DNA of 64,000 nucleotides from Owenia fusiformis (Eukaryota > Annelida > Polychaeta > Sabellida > Oweniidae). Shown piece after piece: positions 45,201 to 56,270 of this stretch; the stretch's first letter is position 1; every line of letters begins with the position of its first letter. The stretch covers positions 4,551,815 to 4,615,814 of the forward strand of contig CAIIXF020000003.1 in assembly GCA_903813345.2 (NCBI GenBank), read 5' to 3'. Below the pieces are notes generated by a model. It was not told where the DNA came from. It searched no databases and was given only the letters and a program-made list of their open reading frames with translations. The translations under genes were made by a program, and so were the position numbers.

Positions 45201-48200
45201 TTAATGCGTCAATGGTGGAAAGCCGGAAATATAAACAAACACAATTCGTCGTAAGTTTATTCTGATTTTATTACATATATTCTTTCATTTATGTGTACAT
45301 ACAATATAATAATTTAATACAAGCATATCCAAGTCATTGAAACTTATATATTCAACGCAATATCGAGTAAAAACATGCATATTGACAGTATTTTTCTGAA
45401 TTTTTTTTATTTTTTCGAATTTTTTTCTCAACTCGAAAATGATTCGATTCATCAACTTCGACTCGATTCGACTCGACTCGAAGCCCCAAACCCGCGAGTC
45501 CTCGACTCATCGGGTTGTCGTCTCACCCCTACAGTCAACCCATAATGCAATGTGGCCTTCAACTCTATTATAGCTACCGTAAATATATGTTTTCCAGTCA
45601 ACTCCAAGTCAGTCTTTGGGATATGATATTTCCCCTGGCCCAGAAAGACCACTAATGCAGTCAACCCCTAATGCAATGTGGCCTTCAACTCTATTATAGC
45701 TAAATATATGTTTTCCAGTCAACTCCAAGTCAGTCTTTGGGATATGATAGTTCCCCTGGCCCAGAAAGACCACTAATGCAGTCAACCCCTAATGCAATGT
45801 GGCCTTCAACTCTATTATAGCTAAATATATGTTTTCCAGTCAACTCCAAGTCAGTCTTTGGGATATGATAGTTCCCCTGGCCTAGAAAGACCACTAATGC
45901 AGTCAACCCCTAATGCAATGTGGCCTTCAACTCTATTGTAGCTAAATATATGTTTTCCAGTCAACTCCAAGTCAGTCTTTGGGATATGACAGTTCCCCTG
46001 GCCCAGAAAGACCACTAATGCAGTCAACCCCTAATGTAATGCAATCTTCAACCAGTAACGATCCCTTTGCTCAACCACTTTATGATGAAGTCTCAAACCA
46101 AAGAGACACAATGAGAGGTAATATGATATTAACATCAATTAAAGATTAGATAAGGAAGGATATATTTTTATTTACATATTGGTATTCTTACTTAATGTTG
46201 GTAATTATACTTAACAATATATTGGTATTCTTTCACTCTTTTTAACAGCCTGTCCCCTCAGTTTGATGCACAAAAATCCTTACATTATGCGATTAATAGA
46301 CTTTAGTATCACTAAATTGAAATATATCACATTGCTTTACTACAGTGACACCAAGACTATAAGAGCTCTAACAACAGAATGATGAGCTCCTAATAGGCTA
46401 TAATATCACCAAAGTGAAATATACCACATTGCTTTACTTCAGAATCTACAGTGACACCAAGACTATTAGAGCTCTAACAACAGAATGATGAGCTCCTAAT
46501 AGGCTATAATATCACCAAAGTGAAATATACCACATTGCTTTACTTCAGAATCTACAGTGACACCAAGACTATTAGAGCTCCAACAACAGAATGATGAGCT
46601 TCTTCAACAACAGGAAGAAATGCAAAAGCAGATAGAGGAGCACCACAGAAAGCAGAAAAAACTACAGAAGAAACTGGAAGAAAAGGAACAGACTTCCCCC
46701 AAACAACCAGCTACAGACCTGCAAAGACTTGTCCAAGAAGAAAAAGGTATAGGGAAAAACTGTACTCTAACTCTATAAAATTAGTATAAGTTTAATTGGC
46801 AATATTCCAAAAATGGTTCAGGCTTTTGGACATCTGTGTTTAGGTTTGACCAATTTTTCTTTGATTTTTCATTCATTTGTTTTCCAGATGTAACGGAAAA
46901 GACATTACAGAGACAGGAAGATCTGATACGCACACTACAGGATCGCAGTAATATGATGGAACAGCAGAATATGGAAATACAAAATATAAATGATGAACTC
47001 CAACATGAGATTGAAACACTCAGGAGAAAGATATTAAGAGATAATGGTAAGATTCCTGAATAGAGCAGTTGAATTACTGAGTATTTTGAAGACAGCTTTT
47101 CAAATAATTTAATGGAAAGATAAATATCTGTGAATAGTTTTATGCAAAAATTTTTTCCAACATGCCGATTTCTAGTTAAAATGAGTATTCAGCTTTAATA
47201 AAGGTCAGCCTCGTTTCGAATAAAATATTTTAACAGAATGACTTGGATGATATTCTAAATGAGAAATCAAGGTTATTTAGTAGTGCTTACATGTATTGAA
47301 CATCCCAATTAATAGTTAAAATGCCAGTTAAGTTATTATGGTATGTATTTAACTTAAGAGTCTTAGAATAAATATGAAAATTCTATATTCCAGCCACTTC
47401 AAATAATGGAGAGAAAGATCAATACCGTGATCTCCGAGATGAAATCACAACATTAAAAAGTGCCACACGTAGACTCAACACAGAACTGAGTCGATATCAG
47501 TCCCACTACAGGAAACTGCCAGATGGTATGGACACGGGAGGTCTCCCAGATAAGGGACCGATTCCTTCATGGCAGGTTTGAATTGCAATTACTTTTTCAG
47601 TTTATTTTTAAAAAGTTTTAATTTAATTTAGTTTTAATTTGAATTGATAAAAAAATTAGAAATAAACAAAGATAGTTCACTGTGCAATGAGTAAGAACAA
47701 ATATGACAGACTAATTTAAACGCTTTTTTTACCTGGCCTATGATGAATAAAAAGAACAACTATATAATAGACACAATAAATAGTAAATACTGATATTTTA
47801 ATGTTACATTTAGGAAAATAAAATGTACCTTGCCCCTTTCTCACAGAGTCGAAAAACTTTCAAAAAGGACAACGTAATGACAAAATAGATACTGATATCT
47901 CACCGTTCTATTTAGGTTAACACAAGGTACCTTGCCCCTCTCTTCCTGGCCTATGACGATCGAATTCTCGAAAAGGACAACATAATAGATAAATATGAGG
48001 AGGAACTAGACAACTTTGGCCATAGAGTTGAGGATGTTATCAAAGAGAACCAAAGACTTCATATTAGACTTGAACAAACTGAAGCAAGTGGACCTCTCTC
48101 TATGACTGAATGGTGAGTTTTACATTTAGACTTGAACAAACTGAAGCAAGTGGACCTCTCTCTATGACTGAATGGTGAGTTTTACATTTAGACTTGAACA

Positions 48201-51200
48201 AACTGAAGCAAGTGGACCTCTCTCTATGACTGAATGGTGAGTTTTACATTTAGACTTGAACAAACTGAAGCAAGTGGACCTCTCTCTATGACTGAATGGT
48301 GAGTTTTACATTTAGACTTGAACAAACTGATTGTATGTGCTACAGGAGACAGTTTCAGGCTCAGTGTAACTTCATCTATTTAAATATGTTACAGGAGACA
48401 GTTTCAGGCTCAGTGTATCTTCATCTATTTAAATATGCTACAGGAGACAGTTTCAGGCCCAGTGTAACTTCATCCATTTAAATATGTTATGGGGGACAGT
48501 TTCAGGCCCAGTGTAACTTCATCTATTTAAATATGTTACAGAGACAGTTTCAGGCTCAGTGTAACTTCATCTATTTAAATATGTTACAGGAGACAGTTTC
48601 AGGCTCAGTGTAACTTCATATATTTAAATATGTTACAGGAGACAGTTTCAGGCCCAGTGTAACTTCATCTATTTAAATATGTTACAGGAGACAGTTTCAG
48701 GCTCAGTGTAACTTCATCTATTTAAATATGTTACAGGAGACAGTTTCAGGCCCAGTGTAACTTCATCTATTTAAATATGTTACAGGAGACAGTTTCAGGC
48801 TCAGCGTAACTTCATCTATTTTTAAATATATTACAGGAGACAGTTTCAGGCCCAGTGTAACTTCATCTATTTTGATATGTTACAGGAGACAGTTTCAGGC
48901 TCAGTGTAACTTCATCTATTTTAATATGTTACAGGAGACAGTTTCAGGCCCAGTGTAACTTCATCTATTTCGATATGTTACAGGAGACAGTTTCAGGCCC
49001 AGTGTAACTTCATCTATTTTGATATGTTACAGGAGACAGTTTCAGGCTCAGTGTAACTTGGTAATGGAGGAGAATCAATTGCTAATGGAGCAACTTGAAG
49101 TTCAGAGACAGAAGGAGAAAGACTTCCAGATGGCACACCACAAGGAAGGTAAGATTCATTGTTAAGTTCTTTATGAAGAATGCTACAATAATCCCTCAGT
49201 AAAAGATGGCACACCACAAAGAAGGTAAGATTCACTGTTTACTTTTGTTTAGTTCTTTATGAAGAATACAACAATAATCCCTCAGTAAAAAGTATTAAGC
49301 TATTTAATAGAATGAATATTTCTAGGAATAAAAGTCATATCCTTCTCATGAAATAAGCAATGTGTATTATGTTGCAGTCGGAAGATTGGCAGCCACACTT
49401 ACTGAGAAAAAGACAGAATTACAAACTTTGGAAGATAGAGTATTTACGTTGCAACAGAAAATCACATCAGCACGATCTCAAAATGAGGCTATTTTAATTG
49501 AAGCCGAAAATAAGATTTTTGCTCAAGAACACGTCACAGCCCTTACAAATATGAAAAGGTAACTTTTGTATATTTGGGTCTAAAACATTGATGGAGAGAG
49601 AATATTATATGGCTGTGTTAATTTACTCTGTTGGGTAAAGTCTAGTATTAGAGATAAAGTGGCTTGCATTCATTTAGTTCTGATTTGGATATTTAGATTA
49701 ATCTTTAGCAATCTTGGAATGAGATATCACACTTATTTGAGCTTTTATTGTCACATGTTGTCTTCTGTCACATGCTGTATGCTGTTACATGTAGTCAGTC
49801 TACTGTCACATTGAGCCAGTTATCACCTGCCGAAAAAAACACAATATTGTGTCATGGACAAAGTTGTAAAAAATTATGATTTACTCTGATATTAAAAGTT
49901 GTTTTCATCTTATTTCAGGACATTAGATGCCGAGAAAGAAAAGGTTGTACAAGAACTTGAAAATCTCCGCTCAAAAACACAATCTTTACAGACGGAAAAT
50001 AAAAACCTAAGTGTTCAAGTCAGTGATGTGATGGCAGAAAACAAACAATTAAATGTGGAGGTTCAATCCCAGAGGAAAACAATCAGGTAGGAAAAGTGAA
50101 TTACATGTAATATCAAATAATTGAGGCAAATATAAATAGGTGAGGCAAATTTATATATGTGAGGCAAATTTAGTTATGCAAGGCAATTGTTAACAGACAA
50201 GGCAAAATTAACTTGGAAACATATCTGCATAAATATTTCTCTGAAAAAAAAATGAAAGATTTGATAGGGTACAAGTAAGTGATATCCTTGCAATAGAAAT
50301 CAAACAACTTAATGTAGAAGAATTATAATATAGCTAATGTGTATAAATGTTGATAATATGAAGGGGGGGGGGGGTATTGAGGGTATATGAGGATAATAAA
50401 CAGGATGTATGAACTTTAACATGAATTATTGATGTGACAGCAGTCAAGAAACAACAGAATTTAGGAATATAATGATGATCAGACCCCCCTATTCTTGCTC
50501 TGATTTTGGTCAGAATGCATCAATTTATGTTAAATTTTCACATTTTTTTTATCAGACCCCCTTATCTTGCGCGACTCACGGGGTTCCCTTCGCGTACAGT
50601 TATTATCAAACACCCCTCTAACACAAAATCCTGGATCCGCCCCTGTGTCAACTCCACTTTTCATGATGGCTTGGCCCGATGTAACATACTGGTTTCACTT
50701 TAAAATATTGTAAATGTATTTGTATGTTTTTGCAGGAAATTGGAGCGCAAAATAGTTCTCCTGCAGGGAAAGTTAGAGTCTACTATGTACAAAGAACAAG
50801 ATGCTCACGAATACCTCAACAGCGTAGTCAAAATGGTAGGAATAAGTACATATTTTAATCACCCTCTTCAATTTTTTCAATTCTCAATTATCAAATATTT
50901 TTGGTTCATATTGTTCCTTGTCATTTTTGTCTTGAGATTCTTCTTATGTTGGCCAGCAGCCGAATGAGTGGTTACTAATACTGAACCACAGTTATAAAAT
51001 ATATTATTTACATTCAGTTGTGAAAATTATAAAAACACATATTAATTGGTTTTGTCATGTACTTTCCAGGCTGAGCAAACAGTGGTTGAGAGAGACACGT
51101 ATGCTAAAATGGTGAGTTCTCTTATTAATATAAATCCAAGAGGAAGTTATATGGTACTATTCAGTTGTTAAGTCAGACTGGATCATGGGAAACATTTAAA

Positions 51201-54200
51201 AAATATTCCACTTGGGAGATGTTCGAGTTGAAGGGATCTATTTAAATTTCTGTACATAAGTGCTCAGACAATTATCAGATTTATATTTGTTGAGAACGAG
51301 GGTCTGGGTTAATATAAACTTGAATTTGGCATGGAAAGGAGACCGAGTTTTGAATAAGGGACAAATAAGGATAATTCTGTTGGGGTTATAACTGCTTGAT
51401 GAATGACTAACTATACTAGTACATGTAACTGTTATATAAATTGACAATTTGAAATACATAGGCTAGAAAAAGACTAGAAAGACTAAGGCAAGCTTCACTG
51501 CCCTGTAACATTGTGGTTGGTGAACTGCTACTTCAATCGGTATTCTGTTATTCTCTGTTAGTTGTCATCTTTTTATGTTGATTGAATACTATCATATATA
51601 TTTATGTTCTATATTATTTTAAGTTGTCAATTTAAATTGCTTGTTTATTTATGTAAGTCATTCATTCCATATTAACTTAGTTTATTCCATACTAGCTTAC
51701 CAGTTTGATTTTGTAACTGAAAGTTTCAGGGCTTGGAATTCTTAGATGAATTTATTCTGCCTCAAATGTTCAGTTGCCTCAAATGTTCAATTGCCTCAAA
51801 TGTTCAATTACCTATGTTGTTTCGAGTTTAATATTTTTGGACTGCCAAGGATATAGCCAGGCAAGCAAAGTAATAGCTTTACCAAAACTTGCAAATAAAC
51901 TAATTCAGATTTTGATGTGACTTTCCTGTGAACAAACCATCCCGGGGGGGGGGGGTGTTAACTGTATGATTGGGATCCTTGGCGCACATGGGGTACCTTT
52001 CTTTGCCATTTGGTATGGCAATGGACCCAAATTTAAGCATCTGGTATGAGAATGTCTCCACATTGGGACTTTTGAGGTATAGCGATGGTCAGATTTTTCC
52101 ACTTTCTGGCATTGAAAATATGTTATTTCACACTTGTGGTATGACATTGGTTTAGTAGTTACAGATATCCTTAATTTTTGAGGTTGTTTTGGTACGTTTT
52201 CCAGAATACTTTGGACCAGTCATAGCATTGGTCCTATATTCAGACATTTGGTATGACATTGGTCTCATATTTGGGCATTTAGAATGGCTGTTGGGCACTA
52301 TATTTGTTGGTATGAGAACACATCCAAATTTGACAATTTGGAATGGGAATATATTGATATCTGAGAGTTCAGCCTTGGACCCCCACCAAATTTTGTACAC
52401 AGTGAACCCCCTGGGCTAACATCGCTGTCTAGCAAATATGTGTATTTGCTCATATTTGTTGCGAAATGCTTCATGAATTAATGTCCATTATTGCATTAAA
52501 ATGTGGAACTCTGTGTTTGAAGATAACCAAAAATATGTTGGTAATCATAATAGCTCTTAAAGCACCCTAATATTTGCGAGACAGCGATTTATTGTGATCA
52601 ATTTGGAAGGCAAGCATATTGGTTATTTGAATGTAACATAAAATGAAACCATGTTAATTTCAATCAGCCTCTAAAAGATTGCTGTTATTTCAAATTAACA
52701 CCAAAATGTGTTTGATTGTGCAATTTGATTGTAATAGTAAGAATTCACCTGATATCAAAGTTAGCAATCAAATAATCAGCCAATAATTGATATTTGTAGG
52801 CACACACCCAGGAGAAAGAACGCCAGAATGCACTCGACCGTGTGATGAGAGGGAGTATTGAGGTTGGCCATTTGGAGGAAAAAATGAAGCATTATAAATC
52901 TAAGGCATATGATAAAGTGCTCAATGCTGCAAATAGGTATGTGTTTGGATGGAATTTTCTGTATTATAATTAATATCTAACATGACAGTGCTCTATTTGA
53001 ATTTCTAAACCAATCAGAATGCAGCATAGTCAATAATGAACGTTCATTATTTTTCCATACAGGCACGACCGTGCTCTATTCAATCTGCTTCCAGGAATAT
53101 ATGTACATGTATTGTGTTGTATTATGACGTCTCATCTGGAAATGGCAGAAATAATAGCAAGTTTGGTTATTTCATTGACCTAGATCCCCAATTCTCTGAA
53201 TAAAGTTTTCTTTTTTGTGTTTGAATCGGAATAAATAATGATAGGACATTGAATATGGTGAAGTTCAGCACGAGTTGGACAGAATGTCGTACAAAGCATG
53301 AACCGAAGGTGAGTGCATTTGTACTGACATTCTGTCCATCATTCTGTCTATCATTATTTATTCCTTAATTGAATGCACATCACACTACATAAAATATCCT
53401 GTGATGCATGTAGAAGGTTTTCATTAGGTCATGTTTGAATCTTTATTTTGTTCCTTTATTTCAAGAATTTGAGGATTTTTAAAATCAACTGGCTATTAGG
53501 GCCCATAGGTTTACACTCCGTTGTACTCTATTCTTTTAGGTTAAAGGACCAAGACTCTTTGTTTGACAAAGTACGGAGAGAGTACGAGCGAGAAATCAAA
53601 CATCTTAAATTATTGGTACAAGAAAAGGATGACGTCATCAACAATTTGAGCCAAGAGAAAAGGTTTGTCTGTTTTATTTCATTTTTTTATTTAACGTCAT
53701 CATTCTTGTTTGTACGAGGGGGGATTCATAAGTAGTGGGACTTTTCTGAGGCAGCAAGTCCCTGTGAACATATCTCAACCAAATTTGGCACATGAATGGT
53801 CTGGATATAAGGCATAGTTTGGTGAAATTTCATTTTAATTCATTTTTTTCCCTAGCGACAACGGTTCCTATGGTAACCAAAAGTAGGGGTTAACGGAGCA
53901 GTTAAAAAATGAAGGGCTTGATCAACATAAATATGCTTATAAATATATCAAAATGACAGTTATTTTCAAATAATTGGTTTCATATTGTCTCAAGCCTTGT
54001 AGTCATGACAACTGTAACATATATTACATCATCATGCTATTGTGATGTCACACAAGGCAGTGACACCAGGATGCTGCCATTTTCAGTCCTTCTTGGATGG
54101 ATCAAAATTTGATTAAATTAGCAATGAAAAAGCAAGAATCGCGTATAAACATCCGTGCTGTGATTAAATTTAATGCTTTGAAGAAGTTTTCAGTATTAGA

Positions 54201-55348
54201 GATCTATAGAGGTTTGTTGGAAGTCTATGGGAACGAAGAAGTAAAAAATCTATAGTATATAGGTGGTATTCTGTATATGTATTCTGAATATACTGTGATA
54301 GCCTAGATGACAAATGAATGACCAATCTTGGAAAATATGGTTTTGAGGGTGCATACCTAGAATGGTTGAGGAGATGCCAAAAATGCATTGATTGTCATGG
54401 CGAATACTTTGAGAAAGAGTGAGATTGCACCAGGAGGATAAGGAATCAATAGTCTTGCTCCACAAAAGGACCCGCTAGAAGTCACGGATTAGATAAACAA
54501 TGTGCTCCGTGGGCCCTGTTGTGATGTCATGATTGGAACTCTCACTTTACTGAAGTTGGGTGTAACTTTTTAAAATTTTCACACAATGATTATCCCATGT
54601 TTGTGGTTCTGTGTCCCAAGTTTGAATAAAATCTGGTTGATATAAGTGAAGTTATAGCATTTGTCCCACTATTTATGAATCCCCCTTGTACTATAGTTGT
54701 CATTTAGATATATGGACATTTAGGAATTAACAGTGCTGTATTTGATACTTCTACTTCCTTTTTATAGAACTTTAAACAATTGCTGTATTTTTTGTTGTCT
54801 TGTGATACTGGATTGGTGAGCAGAAGAGGTTTACATAAATCTTGTCATCAAAATTCAAAAACTACATTTCACAAAATCAGTATATTTCTCAACTACAAGG
54901 ATTAAAAGGTTTGAGTTTTTTGAAACCTTTCTCAAGAATACACTGTTTTGCCAGAATATTCTCCAAGATTGCAATAGATTCTTCCAGATTAATTCCTGAA
55001 AAATAACCAATGTATGAAAAATTATTTGAAAAATCTCCATTCATTAAAATTTGAGGCCATTCAAAACAAGAAAATCTATGGTAAATTGGAATATTTTCCA
55101 TATTTGTGAGCAAAGGTATCAACTTTGGACTTTTACCTCTTTAACTAATGAATATGTAAAATTTATTTTTCAGAGCTGTGGAGAATGGACTTGAGCAAGT
55201 TTGGCAGGCTTCATCTGCTGATAATAGGCGAATGAGGGACACACTTACCCACACACTGGGGAGTCTAAGTGCCAGACAAACCAAGGGTTTCCATAGGTCA
55301 CTCTCTCAGGATAAACTCTTACATTTGTCATCTGATAGTGAGAGGTGA
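39235..55348 (+). CDS. CEP89: CEP89 (centrosomal protein 89), complete, 17 exons
   Basis: Exons: 39235-39285, 42128-42342, 43062-43183, 44514-44608, 45961-46117, 46558-46746, 46888-47046, 47394-47575, 47916-48112, 49033-49148, 49378-49558, 49919-50086, 50736-50835, 51070-51111, 52800-52936, 53540-53662, 55174-55348. All are GT-AG and phases agree throughout: 803 codons, 802 residues (human about 783). The basic N-terminus and PRIPPPPK motif are followed by an acidic PPLPPDEDEDSDE region, then coiled coil from about residue 214 to the end. Family signatures: SRYQSHYRKLP, GLPDKGPIPSW, RYLAPLFLAYDDRI, QCNLVMEENQLLMEQLE, DAHEYLNSVVKMAEQTV, HLEEKMKHYKSKA. CEP89 is a centriole distal-appendage protein needed for ciliogenesis. 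Five of its exons have edge-copy arrays beside them. Exon 1 is the least certain (17 codons, phase 0). Confidence 0.93.
40126..40824. mobile_element. 700 bp MITE in CEP89 intron 1
   Basis: Ends TTCTTCGCCTAAAATGTCAC and GTGACATTTTAGCTGGCGAAGAA are inverted, extending into ACTCGACTTTTTTG. A related end occurs near 17878. No transposase. Confidence 0.7.
41473..41866. mobile_element. MITE in CEP89 intron 1
   Basis: Ends AAAGGACGATTCTCGGTTTGG and its complement. The interior holds two direct subrepeats (TTATCCCTGCTTC.GA, AATTTGGGTAATATTTCTA). Confidence 0.7.
42881..43025. repeat. Short direct repeat ahead of CEP89 exon 3
   Basis: Two to three diverged copies of AATAATTAATCAGT plus CCATATAAGGCT at about 65-70 bp spacing. 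They do not resemble the exon. Confidence 0.5.
43184..44030 (+). repeat. 43 bp array copying CEP89 exon 3 end with donor
   Basis: About 19 tandem copies directly follow exon 3. Each contains GACTATGACGCCCCACC and TTTACCAG|GTAAATATTG, the last ~25 exon bases and the donor, plus a short intron tail. Some units are shortened (GATGCCCCACTTTAAATATT) and have lost the donor. These shortened units recur about every 120 bp, giving higher-order structure. Confidence 0.93.
44751..45960 (+). repeat. ~120 bp array copying CEP89 exon 5 start with acceptor
   Basis: Six partial copies of exon 5 precede the real one, each starting TTTTCCAG|TCAACTCCAAGTCAG (acceptors near 44759, 44878, 44999, 45597, 45717, 45838). 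The copies continue for about 78 bases, then diverge to GCAATGTGGCCTTCAACTC followed by an in-frame TAG. Only the last copy (45961) continues to the real donor. The third copy is split by a hAT MITE. Confidence 0.93.
45069..45531. mobile_element. 463 bp hAT-type MITE with 8 bp target duplication
   Basis: Ends TAGGGGTGAGACGA and TCGTCTCACCCCTA. The 8 bp CAGTCAAC at 45061-45068 is repeated at 45532-45539, the target-site length expected of hAT elements. Interior ends are rich in GATTCGAGTCGA. It inserted into an exon 5-like unit, so it is younger than that unit. Confidence 0.9.
46345..46557 (+). repeat. ~104 bp array copying CEP89 exon 6 start with acceptor
   Basis: Two extra copies precede exon 6. 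Each has CTACAG|TGACACCAAGACTAT.AGAGCTC, then TAACAACAGAATGATGAGC. The CAA codon of the real exon is TAA in the copies, so inclusion would truncate the protein. Confidence 0.9.
47731..47875 (+). repeat. Decayed copies of CEP89 exon 9 in intron 8
   Basis: CTGGCCTATGATGAATAAAAAG with ACAACTATATAATAGA (47733-47773), and GTACCTTGCCCCTTTCTC with CAAAAAGGACAACGTAATGA (47827-47880), both match exon 9 with indels and substitutions. The second is preceded by an ACATTTAG acceptor-like site. They are older than the other arrays. Confidence 0.7.
48113..48330 (+). repeat. 62 bp array copying CEP89 exon 9 end with donor
   Basis: Three full and one partial copy follow exon 9. The unit is TTTAG|ACTTGAACAAACTG...ATGACTGAATG|GTGAG. 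The exon-like part is 45 bp (15 codons) between an AG and the donor, so each unit has the outline of a mini-exon, although the 17 bp between units is far too short for an intron. Confidence 0.92.
48340..49032 (+). repeat. ~49 bp array copying CEP89 exon 10 start with acceptor
   Basis: About 14 copies of TGTTACAG|GAGACAGTTTC followed by AGGCTCAGTGTAACTTCATC precede the real exon 10. AGGCCCAG variants alternate with AGGCTCAG over much of the array. The copies match the first ~30 exon bases, then diverge to CATCTATTTAAATA. Only the last continues into coding sequence. Confidence 0.93.
49149..49310 (+). repeat. Tandem copy of CEP89 exon 10 end with donor
   Basis: GATGGCACACCACAAAGAAG|GTAAGATTCA at about 49205 repeats the exon 10 end at 49148, together with TTCTTTATGAAGAAT and CAATAATCCCTCAGTAAAA of the intron. 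One extra copy, offset about 78 bp. Confidence 0.85.
50480..50648 (-). mobile_element. Transposon end in CEP89 intron 12
   Basis: On the minus strand, CAGGGGCGGATCCAGGATTT followed by a GGGGTGTTTGATAATA stretch and AAGATAAGGGGGTCTGAT. CAGGGGCGGATCCAG is a form often seen at non-autonomous DNA-transposon ends. The other end was not placed. Confidence 0.4.
51940..52420. repeat. Diverged repeats in CEP89 intron 14
   Basis: Recurring GGTATGA.A.TGG and TTTGG(T/G)ATG...ATTGG motifs at irregular spacing suggest an old tandem repeat. The short ORFs here are not exons; exon 14 joins exon 15 directly in phase 0. Confidence 0.35.
53715..54688 (+). mobile_element. Mariner-derived element in CEP89 intron 16
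   Basis: Ends CGAGGGGGGATTCATAAGTA and CTATTTATGAATCCCCCTTG are inverted, flanked by TA. Near 54125 an ATG opens MKKQESRINIRAVIKFNALKKF, which resembles the extreme N-terminus of mariner transposases (the R..IKF.. start of the HTH domain). The rest of the transposase is gone. Confidence 0.75.
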
Positions 55349-56270
55349 CACCTGGGTAATTACCTCTTCTATTGTGGTACAAGAAAGGAAATGATAATTC
55401 CTCTGTTTTGAGCTCATGAGACCATGATAATCATATCTGCTTGGAACAGCTGAGAGACTTACCTCCTCCGTTGTGTTACTAAAGATGCCAGTGTACATGT
55501 AGTTTCCTCCTCCGTTTTATTAAACAAAGTTATTATGTATGCTCGGTTTGGCTAAAGAGGAAGAAATTGTCCAAAATTCAAAGATGAAGATATCTTATGT
55601 ATGAGGGGAACTTTTAGTCTTACACTGGGGATAAAGTCACTTATGAATTCTGGGTTGTTCTCTCCTTTTGATAAGCTGAGAAACATATGTCAGCTGTAGA
55701 TATAATATTTTTTCTGAACAAAAACAGAGGAGTTAGAAAAATTTAATTCAATTCTGCATAATTGCTGATTGAATAGCCGTGCTTCGGATTAAAAATCCAT
55801 ATAGAAATCCACTAGAATAATCACAGTTGGAGATAATCCACGATTCATTCTCACCGAACCTGGTGAAATTGCCAAATATGAACCAAATCTTATTTACGAA
55901 AATTATGAACAGTTATTTGTTTTCTTCAATTTCATTTTATGATAAATTAAGATATACATATTTGTATAGTTTTATATAAGTATATTGTAATGTTCCATAA
56001 TGAAAATACCAATGCCATTACGAAAATATGATATTGTCATTATTCATTACATGTATGTAAACAAATGTTTTTAGATTTACAGTAAATGTACACACAGGAA
56101 TTTGTCCCACCATGATTTACAATTATTGATCTCAAACTCAAAATGTCCAATATATTCTATTTTATATTCATTCCGTCCTTGAAAGTAACATAGAATGTAT
56201 TATTCTAATTTCAAGAGCAAACATGTTCTTGAATGTTCAACATAGGTTAAATGCTTATATTAGTTACATT
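55349..56270 (+). other. CEP89 3' UTR and flank
   Basis: No further ORF. An ATTAAA at about 55518 is a possible polyadenylation signal; no canonical AATAAA was seen before the satellite. Sequence near 56220-56300 (GTTCTTGAATGTTCAACATAGG) resembles a diverged first unit of the 95 bp satellite. Confidence 0.4.

Noticed and set aside
51460-51535. Possible extra CEP89 exon (ACATAG|GCTAGAAAAAGAC, encoding ARKRLERLRQA)
   Set aside because: No good donor follows, and exon 14 joins exon 15 directly in the right phase and in line with the human protein.
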